A program made the translations under genes and the position numbers. A DNA stretch of 64,000 bases from JACDAN01 sp963842235 (GTDB taxonomy: Bacteria > Actinomycetota > Thermoleophilia > Gaiellales > Gaiellaceae), in NCBI GenBank assembly GCA_963842235.1, contig CAWJFT010000001.1, positions 868,001 through 932,000 on the forward strand, read 5' to 3'. The notes under the pieces are model-generated. The model made no database searches, had not been told where the DNA came from, and was given only the letters and a program-made list of their open reading frames with translations. Each line of letters opens with the position of its first letter. Position 1 is the stretch's first letter. Below, one piece after another: positions 57,178 through 64,000 of the stretch.

Positions 57178-58360
57178 GATTGCCTGCCTTGCCATCCCCG
57201 GATTCGAGCTTCGCGCCGCGCTTCGCAAGCGGCCTAGCCTCGTGCTTCAGCCCGCCGCGCTCGCGCCTCCCGAGGGTGCCGAGCCGCTGATCGGGCCCAT
57301 CACCGCCGCGGCCGACCAGGCCGGCGTCAGGCCCGGCATGCGCATGGGGGAGGCGCTCGCGACCTGTCCGAAGCTTGTTCTCGTCGAGCCCGACCCTGCC
57401 TCGGCCGAGCGTGACTGGGAGGAGATCGTCCGCAGCCTGGAGGATTCCGGTTTCGCCGTCGAGTCGATCGCGCTCGGCACCGCCTATTTCGACACGCGCG
57501 GGGTGGAGCGCCTCTACGGCGGCCTCGAAGCGGCGCTCAAGCGCGCCCTCGCCGCGGTCGGCTCACACTGGGACGCGCGCGTTGGTGCGGCCACCCGCCG
57601 CTTTGCCGCACTCGCGGCTGCCAACGTCGCGCGCCCAGGCCAGGCGCTGATCGTCTCGGACGAGCACACGAAGGATTTCCTCGCACCGCTCCCGCTCCGC
57701 CTGCTCGGACTGGACGAGCGCCGCCGTGAGGAGTTGGAAGCGCTGGGCGTGAAACGTGTTGGACAGCTTGCCGGGCTCCCGGGCGCTGCTGTGGCCGAAC
57801 GACTGGGACCGGACGGTCGCAGCGCCTGGGGCCAGGCGAGAGGGGGGAAGCGCGGTCGCATCTGGGGACGACGCCCGCCGGCCGAGATCTTCGAGGTGCT
57901 CGAGTTCCCCGAGGCGGTCGGCAACGAGCTCACGCTGCGCCGGGCGCTCGCCACCCTCGTCGACCGGGCGCTCAGCCGCCAGGAACGCGCCGATCGTTTC
58001 GTCCGAAAAGTTGCACTTTCGGCACGACTCGTCGGCGGAGCGTCCTGGCGCCGAACGTTGACGTTCCGGGAACCGGCTGGAGAGCCCGACCGCCTCCGCA
58101 TCGCGCTCGGGCCGAAGCTGAACGATCTGCCCGCGCCGGTGCTGGCGCTCCGGCTCGAGCTCACGGAGCTCACGGAGTCGCGCGGACAGCAACTCGAGCT
58201 CGTGAAGCCGGAAGGCGCCGAGCTCCAGACGAAGCTGAAGGAGGGGTTGCGTCAGGTGAAGGCCAGTACAGGCGGTGGAGCCGTCGCCAGTGTGGTCGAA
58301 GTCGCGCCGTGGTCGCGAATTCCGGAAGCACGAGCGCTGTTCGTGCCGCGGGACGACTAG
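57176..58360 (+). CDS. imuB: ImuB-like inactive Y-family polymerase
   Basis: 394 residues. It follows the Y-family polymerase layout, but the catalytic carboxylates are missing: the N-terminal DxD-type segment is CLAIPGFELRAALRK and the SxDE segment is ESIALGTAYFDTRG. ImuB proteins of this kind are non-catalytic hubs that link the beta clamp, RecA-like ImuA and DnaE2 during SOS mutagenesis. The tandem LexA boxes just upstream and dnaE2 1.2 kb downstream support the call. No imuA is visible in the window. Confidence 0.88.
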   Translation: MIACLAIPGFELRAALRKRPSLVLQPAALAPPEGAEPLIGPITAAADQAGVRPGMRMGEALATCPKLVLVEPDPASAERDWEEIVRSLEDSGFAVESIALGTAYFDTRGVERLYGGLEAALKRALAAVGSHWDARVGAATRRFAALAAANVARPGQALIVSDEHTKDFLAPLPLRLLGLDERRREELEALGVKRVGQLAGLPGAAVAERLGPDGRSAWGQARGGKRGRIWGRRPPAEIFEVLEFPEAVGNELTLRRALATLVDRALSRQERADRFVRKVALSARLVGGASWRRTLTFREPAGEPDRLRIALGPKLNDLPAPVLALRLELTELTESRGQQLELVKPEGAELQTKLKEGLRQVKASTGGGAVASVVEVAPWSRIPEARALFVPRDD

Positions 58361-58410
58361 GAGAGGCTCCAGCACGATGAGCCTTGTGCCGCCGGGCCGC
58401 GAAGCTCACC

Positions 58411-58653
58411 ATGCTGAAGCCTCTTCTTGAACCGCGAGCCGCCCTCGTCGAGCCACGAGCAGACGGGGCGCCGCGTCTCGTCAATCGTCTGGCGGTCGAG
58501 GTGATCCGGGAGGAATGGCGTGTCGTCGACCGCTGGTGGACGGAGGAACCGGTCAACCGCCGCTACTTCGACGTCGTGCTGGAGAGCGGCCAGAACGTTG
58601 TCGTCTTCCATGACGACGAGCATGGCCGCTGGTTCAGTCAGCGCGGGGCATAG
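58411..58653 (+). CDS. Small protein associated with imuB (DUF6504-like)
   Basis: 80 residues from ATG 58411 (a GTG at 58384 is possible). The core LVNRLAVEVIREEWRVVDRWWTEEPVNRRYFDVVLESGQNVVVFHD is rich in tryptophan and charged residues. I recall similar small proteins next to imuB/dnaE2 in other actinomycetes; the family number is from memory. Soluble, no signal. Likely in the SOS operon after imuB, with an AGGAGAG stretch upstream. Confidence 0.7.
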   Translation: MLKPLLEPRAALVEPRADGAPRLVNRLAVEVIREEWRVVDRWWTEEPVNRRYFDVVLESGQNVVVFHDDEHGRWFSQRGA

Positions 58654-58656
58654 AGT
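58651..58656 (+). promoter_or_regulatory. leaderless -10 box for the 48-residue gene
   Basis: TAGAGT overlapping the previous stop codon, 6 bases before GTG 58663. Confidence 0.55.
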
Positions 58657-58662
58657 TGCCCC

Positions 58663-58809
58663 GTGACGCTGATCTGGTTCGTCGTCTGGCTGATCTGGGA
58701 CCTCGTCGGCGACAGGGAGCCGCTGACCACGGATCCCGTGAACTTCTGGGCGGGCTCGCTGATCCTCGCGATTGCGATCGACCTCGGCGGCGTCCACGCT
58801 CGCCGCTGA
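58663..58809 (+). CDS. 48-residue membrane protein
   Basis: Read from GTG 58663: VTLIWFVVWLIWDLVGDREP, a polar turn, then a second hydrophobic stretch WAGSLILAIAIDLGG and a short basic end. Two short membrane helices. No known family. Supported by an open frame ending in TGA, the leaderless box, and its placement directly after the imuB-associated gene. Confidence 0.55.
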   Translation: MTLIWFVVWLIWDLVGDREPLTTDPVNFWAGSLILAIAIDLGGVHARR

Positions 58810-58823
58810 GGCGATCGGCGTCT

Positions 58824-59588
58824 CTATCGGCCGCGGGCGCGCGCGGCGAAGCCGCCGTCGGGCGCGTGGAGGTTGAAGACGCGGGCAGGCGCGATCGGGC
58901 GGAAACCGTGCGTGAAGTGGGGCGGGGCGGCCACGTATGTCCCGGAACCGGCTCGGACCGTCTCGTCTCCGAGGAGAAAGTCGACCTCGCCGTCGAGGAC
59001 GAAGAAGGAATCGACGTGGTCGTCGTGGTGGTGGGGGTCGACACCTTCCCAACGCTCGTCGAAGACCATCTCATGGAGCGAGAGCTGCGGCGTCTCGGCC
59101 CTGATCGTGTTCTCGAGCAGCCGGCGCTTCAGCGGCTCTCCGCCGTCGGGGCCAGCCACGATCGCCTCGGCCGGGCCGTACGGCTCGTCGACGTCGTAGC
59201 TGTCCCAGTCGACCCTGACGCCGTCACGGGTCAGCCGGCGGATGTACTCGATGAAGCCGCCGTCGGGGGCATGGATGTTGAGGTAGTGCGCTCCGCCTGG
59301 CCCGGGGTTCGTGAAGCCGTGGACGATGTTCGGCGGGATCGCAACCGACGTGCCGGCACCGGCCAGGAGGGTCTCGGTCCCGTTCGTGAACTCGAGCTGT
59401 CCTTCGAGGACGTAGAACGCGTCGACGTGCTCCTTGTGGAAATGCGGGCCGGGGCCCTCGAAGTCCGGCCCCACGGTGACCTCATTGACCGAGATCTCGG
59501 GCCGCTCGATCTTCACGACGATCCGCTCGTTCAGCCGCTCGCCCTCGCCGGGGCCTAGGAAGACGCCTTGGGCTACATCGAGCTCCAT
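58824..59588 (-). CDS. Bicupin protein
   Basis: 254 residues from ATG 59588. Two cupin domains in tandem, each with a histidine-rich motif: PGPHFHKEHVDAFYVLEGQLEF (first) and DPHHHDDHVDSFFVLDGEVDF (second), both followed by the second cupin motif and HGF. It is probably metal-binding; the function is not assigned. Its start and -10 box (minus strand TAGGCT, 59597-59602) lie inside the coding region of the divergent dnaE2, so the two 5' ends overlap by about 20 bases. Confidence 0.85.
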   Translation of the reverse strand: MELDVAQGVFLGPGEGERLNERIVVKIERPEISVNEVTVGPDFEGPGPHFHKEHVDAFYVLEGQLEFTNGTETLLAGAGTSVAIPPNIVHGFTNPGPGGAHYLNIHAPDGGFIEYIRRLTRDGVRVDWDSYDVDEPYGPAEAIVAGPDGGEPLKRRLLENTIRAETPQLSLHEMVFDERWEGVDPHHHDDHVDSFFVLDGEVDFLLGDETVRAGSGTYVAAPPHFTHGFRPIAPARVFNLHAPDGGFAARARGR

Positions 59589-62500
59589 GCGCACTCAGCC
59601 TATTCGTTCCTCGACGGCGCCTCGCTGCCCGAGGAGCTGGCGGTGCGGGCAGCAGAGCTCGGCTACGAGGCGCTTGCGCTCACCGACCACGAGGGCGTCT
59701 ACGGCTCGCTCGAGTTCGCACACGCGGCGAAGGCGTTCGGCGTCCGGCCGATCACGGGCGCCGAGGTCGCGCTCGCCGACGGCTCGCACGTCACGCTGCT
59801 GGTCGAGGGCCAGCGCGGTTACGCGAACCTCTGTCGCCTCTTGACGGCGGCGCACGCACACACCCGTCCGAAGGAGGGCGAGCGTGCAGTCGACCCGGCG
59901 CTCGATCAGGCGCTGCTCGAGGAGCTGAACGACGGCCTCGTCTGCCTCTCCGGCTGCTCGCGCTCGGGGCTCGCCGTCCGAAACCCGAACGCCGCTGCGC
60001 GACTGGCCCGAGCGTTCGGCGCCGAGCGCTTCTTCGTCGAGCTCCAACGGCCGTTCGAACGCGGAGACGAGCGGCGGAACGCGCGGCTCCGTGACCTCGC
60101 CGAGGCGCTCCGGGTGGAGGCCGTCGTCACCGGCGACGTTCACGCCCACGATGCGGCTCGCGTGCGGCTCCAGGACACGCTCGTCGCGATTCGCCACCGC
60201 ACCTCGCTCGAGGGCTCGGAGCCGGAGCGCCGCGGGAACCACGAGGCGATCCTGCGCGCGCCCGGGGAGATCGCCGACCGCTTTCCACTCGACCATGAGG
60301 CAGTCGAGCGGAGCGCACGCATCGCCGAGCGCTGCGAGTTCGACCTGACCCAGGAGCTCGGCTACCGCTATCCGGACTTTTCGGACCAGGCCGAGCCGGC
60401 CATCGGGCAGCTCGCCGGCGTCTGCAACCACGCCTTCGAGGCGCGCTACGGAGCTAGTTACAACTTGTTACTAGCTCGGGCTCGCGCCCGCCTCGAAGAG
60501 GAGCTGAAGCTGATCGACGAGCTCGGGCTCGCCGGCTTCTTCCTGCTGCACCACGAGGTGCTCGAGCTCGCCCGCGACGTCGCGAACGAGGTCCGGGGCC
60601 GCGACTCCCCGCGCAATTCACTCCCACCCGGCCGGGGCCGCGGCAGCTCCGTCGGCTCGATCGTCTGCTACCTGACCGGGCTCTCGCATGTCGATCCCGT
60701 TCAGGCCGACCTGTCTCTCGGGCGCTTCATCAACCGTGAGCTCGACGCCGTCCCCGACATCGACCTCGACTTTCCGCGCGACATTCGCGAGAAGCTGATC
60801 GTCGCGGTCACCGAGCGCTACGGCCGCGAGCATGCGGCGCTCGTCGCCAGCTTCTCGACCTACCGCTCGCGAGGAGCGATCCGCGACGTTGGCAAGGCGC
60901 TGGGGCTCCCGTTCGGCGAGCTCGAGCGGCTCGCGCGGGTCTCGGACGGCTGGAACGCGAAGCGCGTCGCCGAGGAGCTCCGCCTCGTCCCCGGCTTCGA
61001 GGACAAGGCGGACTCGCCGCGCTGGCGTGCCTTCGCCGAGCTCACCCACGAGATCGCGGGCCTCCCGCGCCACATCTCGCAGCACCCGGGCGGGATGGTG
61101 ATCTCGTCGCGGCCGCTCGTCGAGCTCGTCCCGGTGCAGCCGGCGGCCATGGTCGGCCGCCAGCTTTGCCAGTGGGACAAGGACTCCTGCGACGACGCCG
61201 GCTTCCTCAAGATCGACCTCCTCGGGCTGGGGATGCTCTCCGCCGTCGAGGAGTGCGTCGATCAGATCGCACGGCTCCGCGGTGAGCCGATCGACCTCTC
61301 GCGCATCCCGTTCGACGACAAGGAGGTCTACGTGCAGATCCAGGCGGCGGACACCGTCGGCGCCTTCCAGATCGAGAGTCGCGCGCAGATGCAGAGCATC
61401 CTCCGCACCCGGCCGGAGACGCTCGAGGACATCATGGTGCAGGTCGCGCTCGTCCGCCCCGGGCCGATCCAGGGCAAGGCCGTGCATCCGTACATCGCGC
61501 ACCGCCAGCGGCTGCGGGAGGATCCGAGCTTCGTCCCGCCCGTCGATCACCCGCTCCTCGCCGAGCCGCTGAAGGAGACGCTCGGCGTCGTCGTCTTCCA
61601 GGACCAGGTGCTGGAGGTCGCGATGGCGCTGTCGGGGTTCAGCGTCGGCGAGGCGGAAGGGCTGCGCCGCGCAATGAGCCGCAAACGGAGCGAGGCGGCG
61701 CTCGAGGCGTACCGGAAGCGGTTCGTGGAGGGAGCGGCGGCGAACGGGGTCGAGGAGCGGCTGGCGAACGAGATCTACGACAAGCTCGTCGGCTTCTCCG
61801 GCTTCGGGTTCCCGAAGTCTCATGCGGCGGCCTTCGGGCTGCTGGCCTACCAGTCGCAGTGGCTGCGCTGCCACTATCCGGCTGAGTTCCTGGCCGCGCT
61901 GTTGAACGCGCAGCCGATGGGCTTCTATCCGCCGGCGACGCTCGTGCGGGACGCACAGCGGCGCGGGGTGGAGGTGCTCCCTCCGGACGTCAACCTCAGC
62001 GAGGCGAAGTGCACCGTCCAGGACGGGAAGGTGCGGATCGGGATCGAGTACGTGACGTCGATCGGTGAGGACGATGCGAAGGCGCTGGTCGACGAGCGCG
62101 GGCGCGGCGGGCCGTTCCGGTCGGTGCGTGACCTGGCGCAGCGGGCGCCGCTCCGCCGCGAGGGGCTCGAGGCGCTGATCTCGAGCGGCGCGTGCGCCGA
62201 GTTCGGCGACGAGCCGCGGCCGCTGCTCTGGGAGGCCGGGCTTGCGCCGCGGTCGACGTCGGTTCCGGGGTCGGGAGGAGAGGAGCGCCAGCTGGCCCTG
62301 TCTCTGGATCCCACGGTCGAGACGCCGGAGCTCCCGGAGCCGACCGACTGGGAGCGCATGCTGACGGACTACCGGACGACGAGCCTCACCGTCGGCGTCC
62401 ATCCGTTGAAGCTGCTCCGGCCGCATCTACCCGAGCAGGTCCTTTCGAGCCACGACCTGGGACAATCCCTAGACCGGGCGCAAGTGGCCGTGGCGGGAAT

Positions 62501-62792
62501 GGCGATCGCGCGCCAGCGGCCGGCGACCGCGAACGGTGTCGTCTTCATGCTGCTCGAGGACGAGTTCGGGCAGATGAACCTGATCGTTCCGCCGACGGTG
62601 TACGACCGCCATCGCGCGATCGTCCGCGGCGAGCCGCTGATCCTCGCGCGAGGGCGCTTCGAACGGCAGGGCCGGAACCAGAACGTGCTCGTGCGAGAGC
62701 TGGAGACGCTGGGCCCGCTCGCACGACAGGTCGCCGACGTGCCGGAGCTTGCCTCCTCGCTCCCGCCGGCCCATCACTTCGGCCACCGCTAG
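59568..62792 (+). CDS. dnaE2: Error-prone DNA polymerase III alpha subunit DnaE2
   Basis: 1074 residues from TTG 59568. A PHP domain (YIELHAHSAYSFLDGASLPEELA, ALTDHEGVYGSLEF), the Pol IIIalpha palm with catalytic aspartates in DAVPDIDLDFPRDIREK, GRGRGSSVGSIVCYLTGLSHVDP, GAFQIESRAQMQS and a C-terminal OB domain ending HHFGHR, typical of DnaE2. It lacks the long tau-binding tail of replicative DnaE. It copies damaged DNA with ImuB. No LexA box precedes it; the bicupin gene on the other strand separates it from imuB. Confidence 0.93.
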   Translation: MGYIELHAHSAYSFLDGASLPEELAVRAAELGYEALALTDHEGVYGSLEFAHAAKAFGVRPITGAEVALADGSHVTLLVEGQRGYANLCRLLTAAHAHTRPKEGERAVDPALDQALLEELNDGLVCLSGCSRSGLAVRNPNAAARLARAFGAERFFVELQRPFERGDERRNARLRDLAEALRVEAVVTGDVHAHDAARVRLQDTLVAIRHRTSLEGSEPERRGNHEAILRAPGEIADRFPLDHEAVERSARIAERCEFDLTQELGYRYPDFSDQAEPAIGQLAGVCNHAFEARYGASYNLLLARARARLEEELKLIDELGLAGFFLLHHEVLELARDVANEVRGRDSPRNSLPPGRGRGSSVGSIVCYLTGLSHVDPVQADLSLGRFINRELDAVPDIDLDFPRDIREKLIVAVTERYGREHAALVASFSTYRSRGAIRDVGKALGLPFGELERLARVSDGWNAKRVAEELRLVPGFEDKADSPRWRAFAELTHEIAGLPRHISQHPGGMVISSRPLVELVPVQPAAMVGRQLCQWDKDSCDDAGFLKIDLLGLGMLSAVEECVDQIARLRGEPIDLSRIPFDDKEVYVQIQAADTVGAFQIESRAQMQSILRTRPETLEDIMVQVALVRPGPIQGKAVHPYIAHRQRLREDPSFVPPVDHPLLAEPLKETLGVVVFQDQVLEVAMALSGFSVGEAEGLRRAMSRKRSEAALEAYRKRFVEGAAANGVEERLANEIYDKLVGFSGFGFPKSHAAAFGLLAYQSQWLRCHYPAEFLAALLNAQPMGFYPPATLVRDAQRRGVEVLPPDVNLSEAKCTVQDGKVRIGIEYVTSIGEDDAKALVDERGRGGPFRSVRDLAQRAPLRREGLEALISSGACAEFGDEPRPLLWEAGLAPRSTSVPGSGGEERQLALSLDPTVETPELPEPTDWERMLTDYRTTSLTVGVHPLKLLRPHLPEQVLSSHDLGQSLDRAQVAVAGMAIARQRPATANGVVFMLLEDEFGQMNLIVPPTVYDRHRAIVRGEPLILARGRFERQGRNQNVLVRELETLGPLARQVADVPELASSLPPAHHFGHR
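59597..59602 (-). promoter_or_regulatory. leaderless -10 box of the bicupin gene, inside dnaE2
   Basis: Minus strand TAGGCT followed by 8 bases and ATG 59588. Confidence 0.5.
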
Positions 62793-62800
62793 CGAAAGAG

Positions 62801-63106
62801 CTAGAGCTCGTCGATCTCGAGCGCGAAGCGGGGCAGTCGCTCGTGTACCGCCTCGTTGAACGCGGCGGCGTACTCCTCGACTGCGTCGGCATCGAGCGTG
62901 GCCGCGTAGCGGTCGCGCATCTCGGCGAGCGTCTCCGTTCCGAACTCGACGAGCTCCTGAAAGCGGCCGAAGACCTCCTCGGCCTCCTCGCGGTCCGCAC
63001 GGTCATAGGCTCGCTCGGCCTCGTCCACGCGGGCCAGGAACTCGGCATCCTCCTGCTCGAAGAGGTCGAGCTGGCGGTCGATCAGCTCCGCGAACCGGCC
63101 CGGCAC
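62801..63106 (-). CDS. Charged helical protein of unknown function
   Basis: 101 residues from GTG 63106. Almost entirely Glu/Asp/Arg/Ala-rich helix (RFAELIDRQLDLFEQEDAEFLARVDEAERAYDRA and so on); no signal or membrane segment. I do not recognise the family. The start is supported by the minus-strand box TACTCT, 7 bases upstream, shared with the divergent gene. Confidence 0.65.
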   Translation of the reverse strand: MPGRFAELIDRQLDLFEQEDAEFLARVDEAERAYDRADREEAEEVFGRFQELVEFGTETLAEMRDRYAATLDADAVEEYAAAFNEAVHERLPRFALEIDEL

Positions 63107-63112
63107 GCGCCC

Positions 63113-63119
63113 TAGAGTA
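63113..63119. promoter_or_regulatory. Symmetric -10 heptamer shared by two divergent genes
   Basis: TAGAGTA. Plus strand TAGAGT, 6 bases before GTG 63125; minus strand TACTCT, 7 bases before GTG 63106. Confidence 0.65.
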
Positions 63120-63124
63120 GTTCC

Positions 63125-63898
63125 GTGGTCGTCCGGACCTGGAACATCTTCCACGGCAACACGTTTCCGCCGGGACGCAGGCGCTATGTGGAGGAGATGG
63201 TGCGGATGGTGACCGAAGGAGATCCTGACGCGGTGTGCCTGCAGGAGGTGCCGCCGTGGTCGCTAGACCGGCTCGGCGAGTGGAGCGGGATGCATGTCTT
63301 CGGAAAGGTGGCCGCCCGTCCGTCCATCGGGCCGCTGCCGTCGAGCTCGGAGATCGGTCGGCACCTCACGGATCTCAACCCCGGCTTTTTTCGCTCCGGC
63401 TTCGAAGGGCAGGCGAATGCGATCCTCGTGCGTCGTCCCATCGTCGCCCGCCATGCGCTCACGCTGAACCCGTTCCGTTTTCGCCTCGAGGTTGCTCGCC
63501 GCCTCGGCCTGCCGCTGATCCGGCAGCTCGCGTGGGCGAAGGAGCGCCGTCAGGCGATCGCGGTCCGCCTCGACGACGGCACGCTGCTCGTCAACCTCCA
63601 CGCGACCCACGCGCGCGACGTGCGGATCCCCGAGGCGGAGGTGGAGCGCACCGTGCACTGGGCCGGCCTGCTGGCAGGCGACGATCTCTGCGTCCTGGCC
63701 GGCGATCTCAACGTCGACACCCACCGCTCGGAGGTCTTCGGGCGGCTCGACGGCTTCTCGGCCGCGGGCCCAGGCGTCGACCACGTGCTCGTGCGAGGCG
63801 CGAAGGTGAGCGAGTACGACCGGTGGGGCATCGACCGACGCACTCTCGGCGACCTCGTCCTGTCCGATCATGCCGCGGTCGAGGTGGAGATCGAGTGA
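63125..63898 (+). CDS. Endonuclease/exonuclease/phosphatase family protein
   Basis: 257 residues from GTG 63125. The DNase I-like fold is marked by RTWNIFHGN at the start, DAVCLQEVPPW (metal-binding glutamate), LVNLHATHA, LAGDLNVD and VDHVLVRG, with SDHAAVEVEI at the end. No signal peptide. The substrate could be DNA, a phospholipid or an inositol phosphate. It overlaps the next gene. Confidence 0.88.
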   Translation: MVVRTWNIFHGNTFPPGRRRYVEEMVRMVTEGDPDAVCLQEVPPWSLDRLGEWSGMHVFGKVAARPSIGPLPSSSEIGRHLTDLNPGFFRSGFEGQANAILVRRPIVARHALTLNPFRFRLEVARRLGLPLIRQLAWAKERRQAIAVRLDDGTLLVNLHATHARDVRIPEAEVERTVHWAGLLAGDDLCVLAGDLNVDTHRSEVFGRLDGFSAAGPGVDHVLVRGAKVSEYDRWGIDRRTLGDLVLSDHAAVEVEIE

Positions 63899-64000
63899 CC
63901 TTCGAGGAAGCGCGGGCCGCGTTTCCGGTCCTGGCGCGGTACGCATACCTGAACGCCGGCTCGGTCGGGCCGATGGCGCAGTCGACGTACGACGCCGTCG
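63895..64000 (+). CDS. Class V aminotransferase / cysteine desulfurase-like protein (start only)
   Basis: The first 35 codons from GTG 63895, cut by the window end. The segment ARAAFPVLARYAYLNAGSVGPM matches the N-terminus of PLP-dependent class V aminotransferases (the YLN-x-G-x-x-GP element). Nothing more can be said. It overlaps the upstream stop codon. Confidence 0.7.
   Translation, partial: MTFEEARAAFPVLARYAYLNAGSVGPMAQSTYDAV

Overview
The window is a dense, GC-rich stretch of a bacterial chromosome with about 65 protein genes, most running left to right with ATGA/GTGA overlaps and almost no spacers. Gene content (SigB/F-type sigma factor beside an anti-sigma protein, hutHUI, separate glyQ and glyS, ImuB/DnaE2 SOS mutagenesis, PPDK with its regulatory kinase, fused aroK-aroB) and the leaderless promoter style point to an actinomycetote, most likely a Thermoleophilia (Gaiella/Solirubrobacter-like) lineage. 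The lineage is an inference from gene content, not from a marker search.

Layout. 1-5190: a divergent MFS exporter and the histidine degradation operon hutH-hutU-hutI. 5200-9855: small membrane and cupin genes, a metallo-hydrolase, then hisS-aspS. 9861-12926: an RlpA-type secreted protein, a probable 6S RNA with its terminator, mnmA with an extra N-terminal domain, and an anti-sigma/sigma pair. 12927-14831: a Vps62-like membrane protein on the minus strand. 14863-23700: alaS (with an apparent +1 frameshift), ruvX, mltG, the shikimate genes aroE-aroC-aroKB-aroQ, an M24 peptidase and efp. 23841-29833: a DUF1361 protein, an AccB carrier fused to a dead carboxyltransferase domain, accC, nusB, a coiled-coil protein, a prenyl synthase and a second mltG. 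29853-34798: tlyA, nadK, recN, pyrG. 34868-39505: a secreted calcium-repeat/polyproline protein with a 28-residue partner, then a peptidase, an aldo/keto reductase and ald; this 3 kb block is bracketed by two unexplained multi-hairpin elements. 39527-49097: deoB, a methyltransferase, a nucleoside phosphorylase, mutM, an epimerase, an L,D-transpeptidase, recO, glyQ, glyS. 49190-56734: HtrA protease, PPDK regulator, ppdK, rhomboid, comB. 57176-62792: SOS-controlled imuB and dnaE2. The end holds a nuclease-like gene and the start of an aminotransferase.

The strongest genome-scale signal is regulatory. More than twenty genes have a TANNNT -10 box ending 6 to 9 bases before the start codon, so their mRNAs should be leaderless. 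At four divergent gene pairs one symmetric heptamer TANNNTA supplies the -10 box for both directions. Two nucleotide-metabolism genes, pyrG and deoB, are preceded by short leaderless leader ORFs that run into their translation start. The other notable items are the dead carboxyltransferase-AccB fusion, the two folded elements at 35903-36059 and 39133-39361, the 6S RNA candidate, and two tandem LexA boxes whose sequence could also encode the start of the divergent gene.
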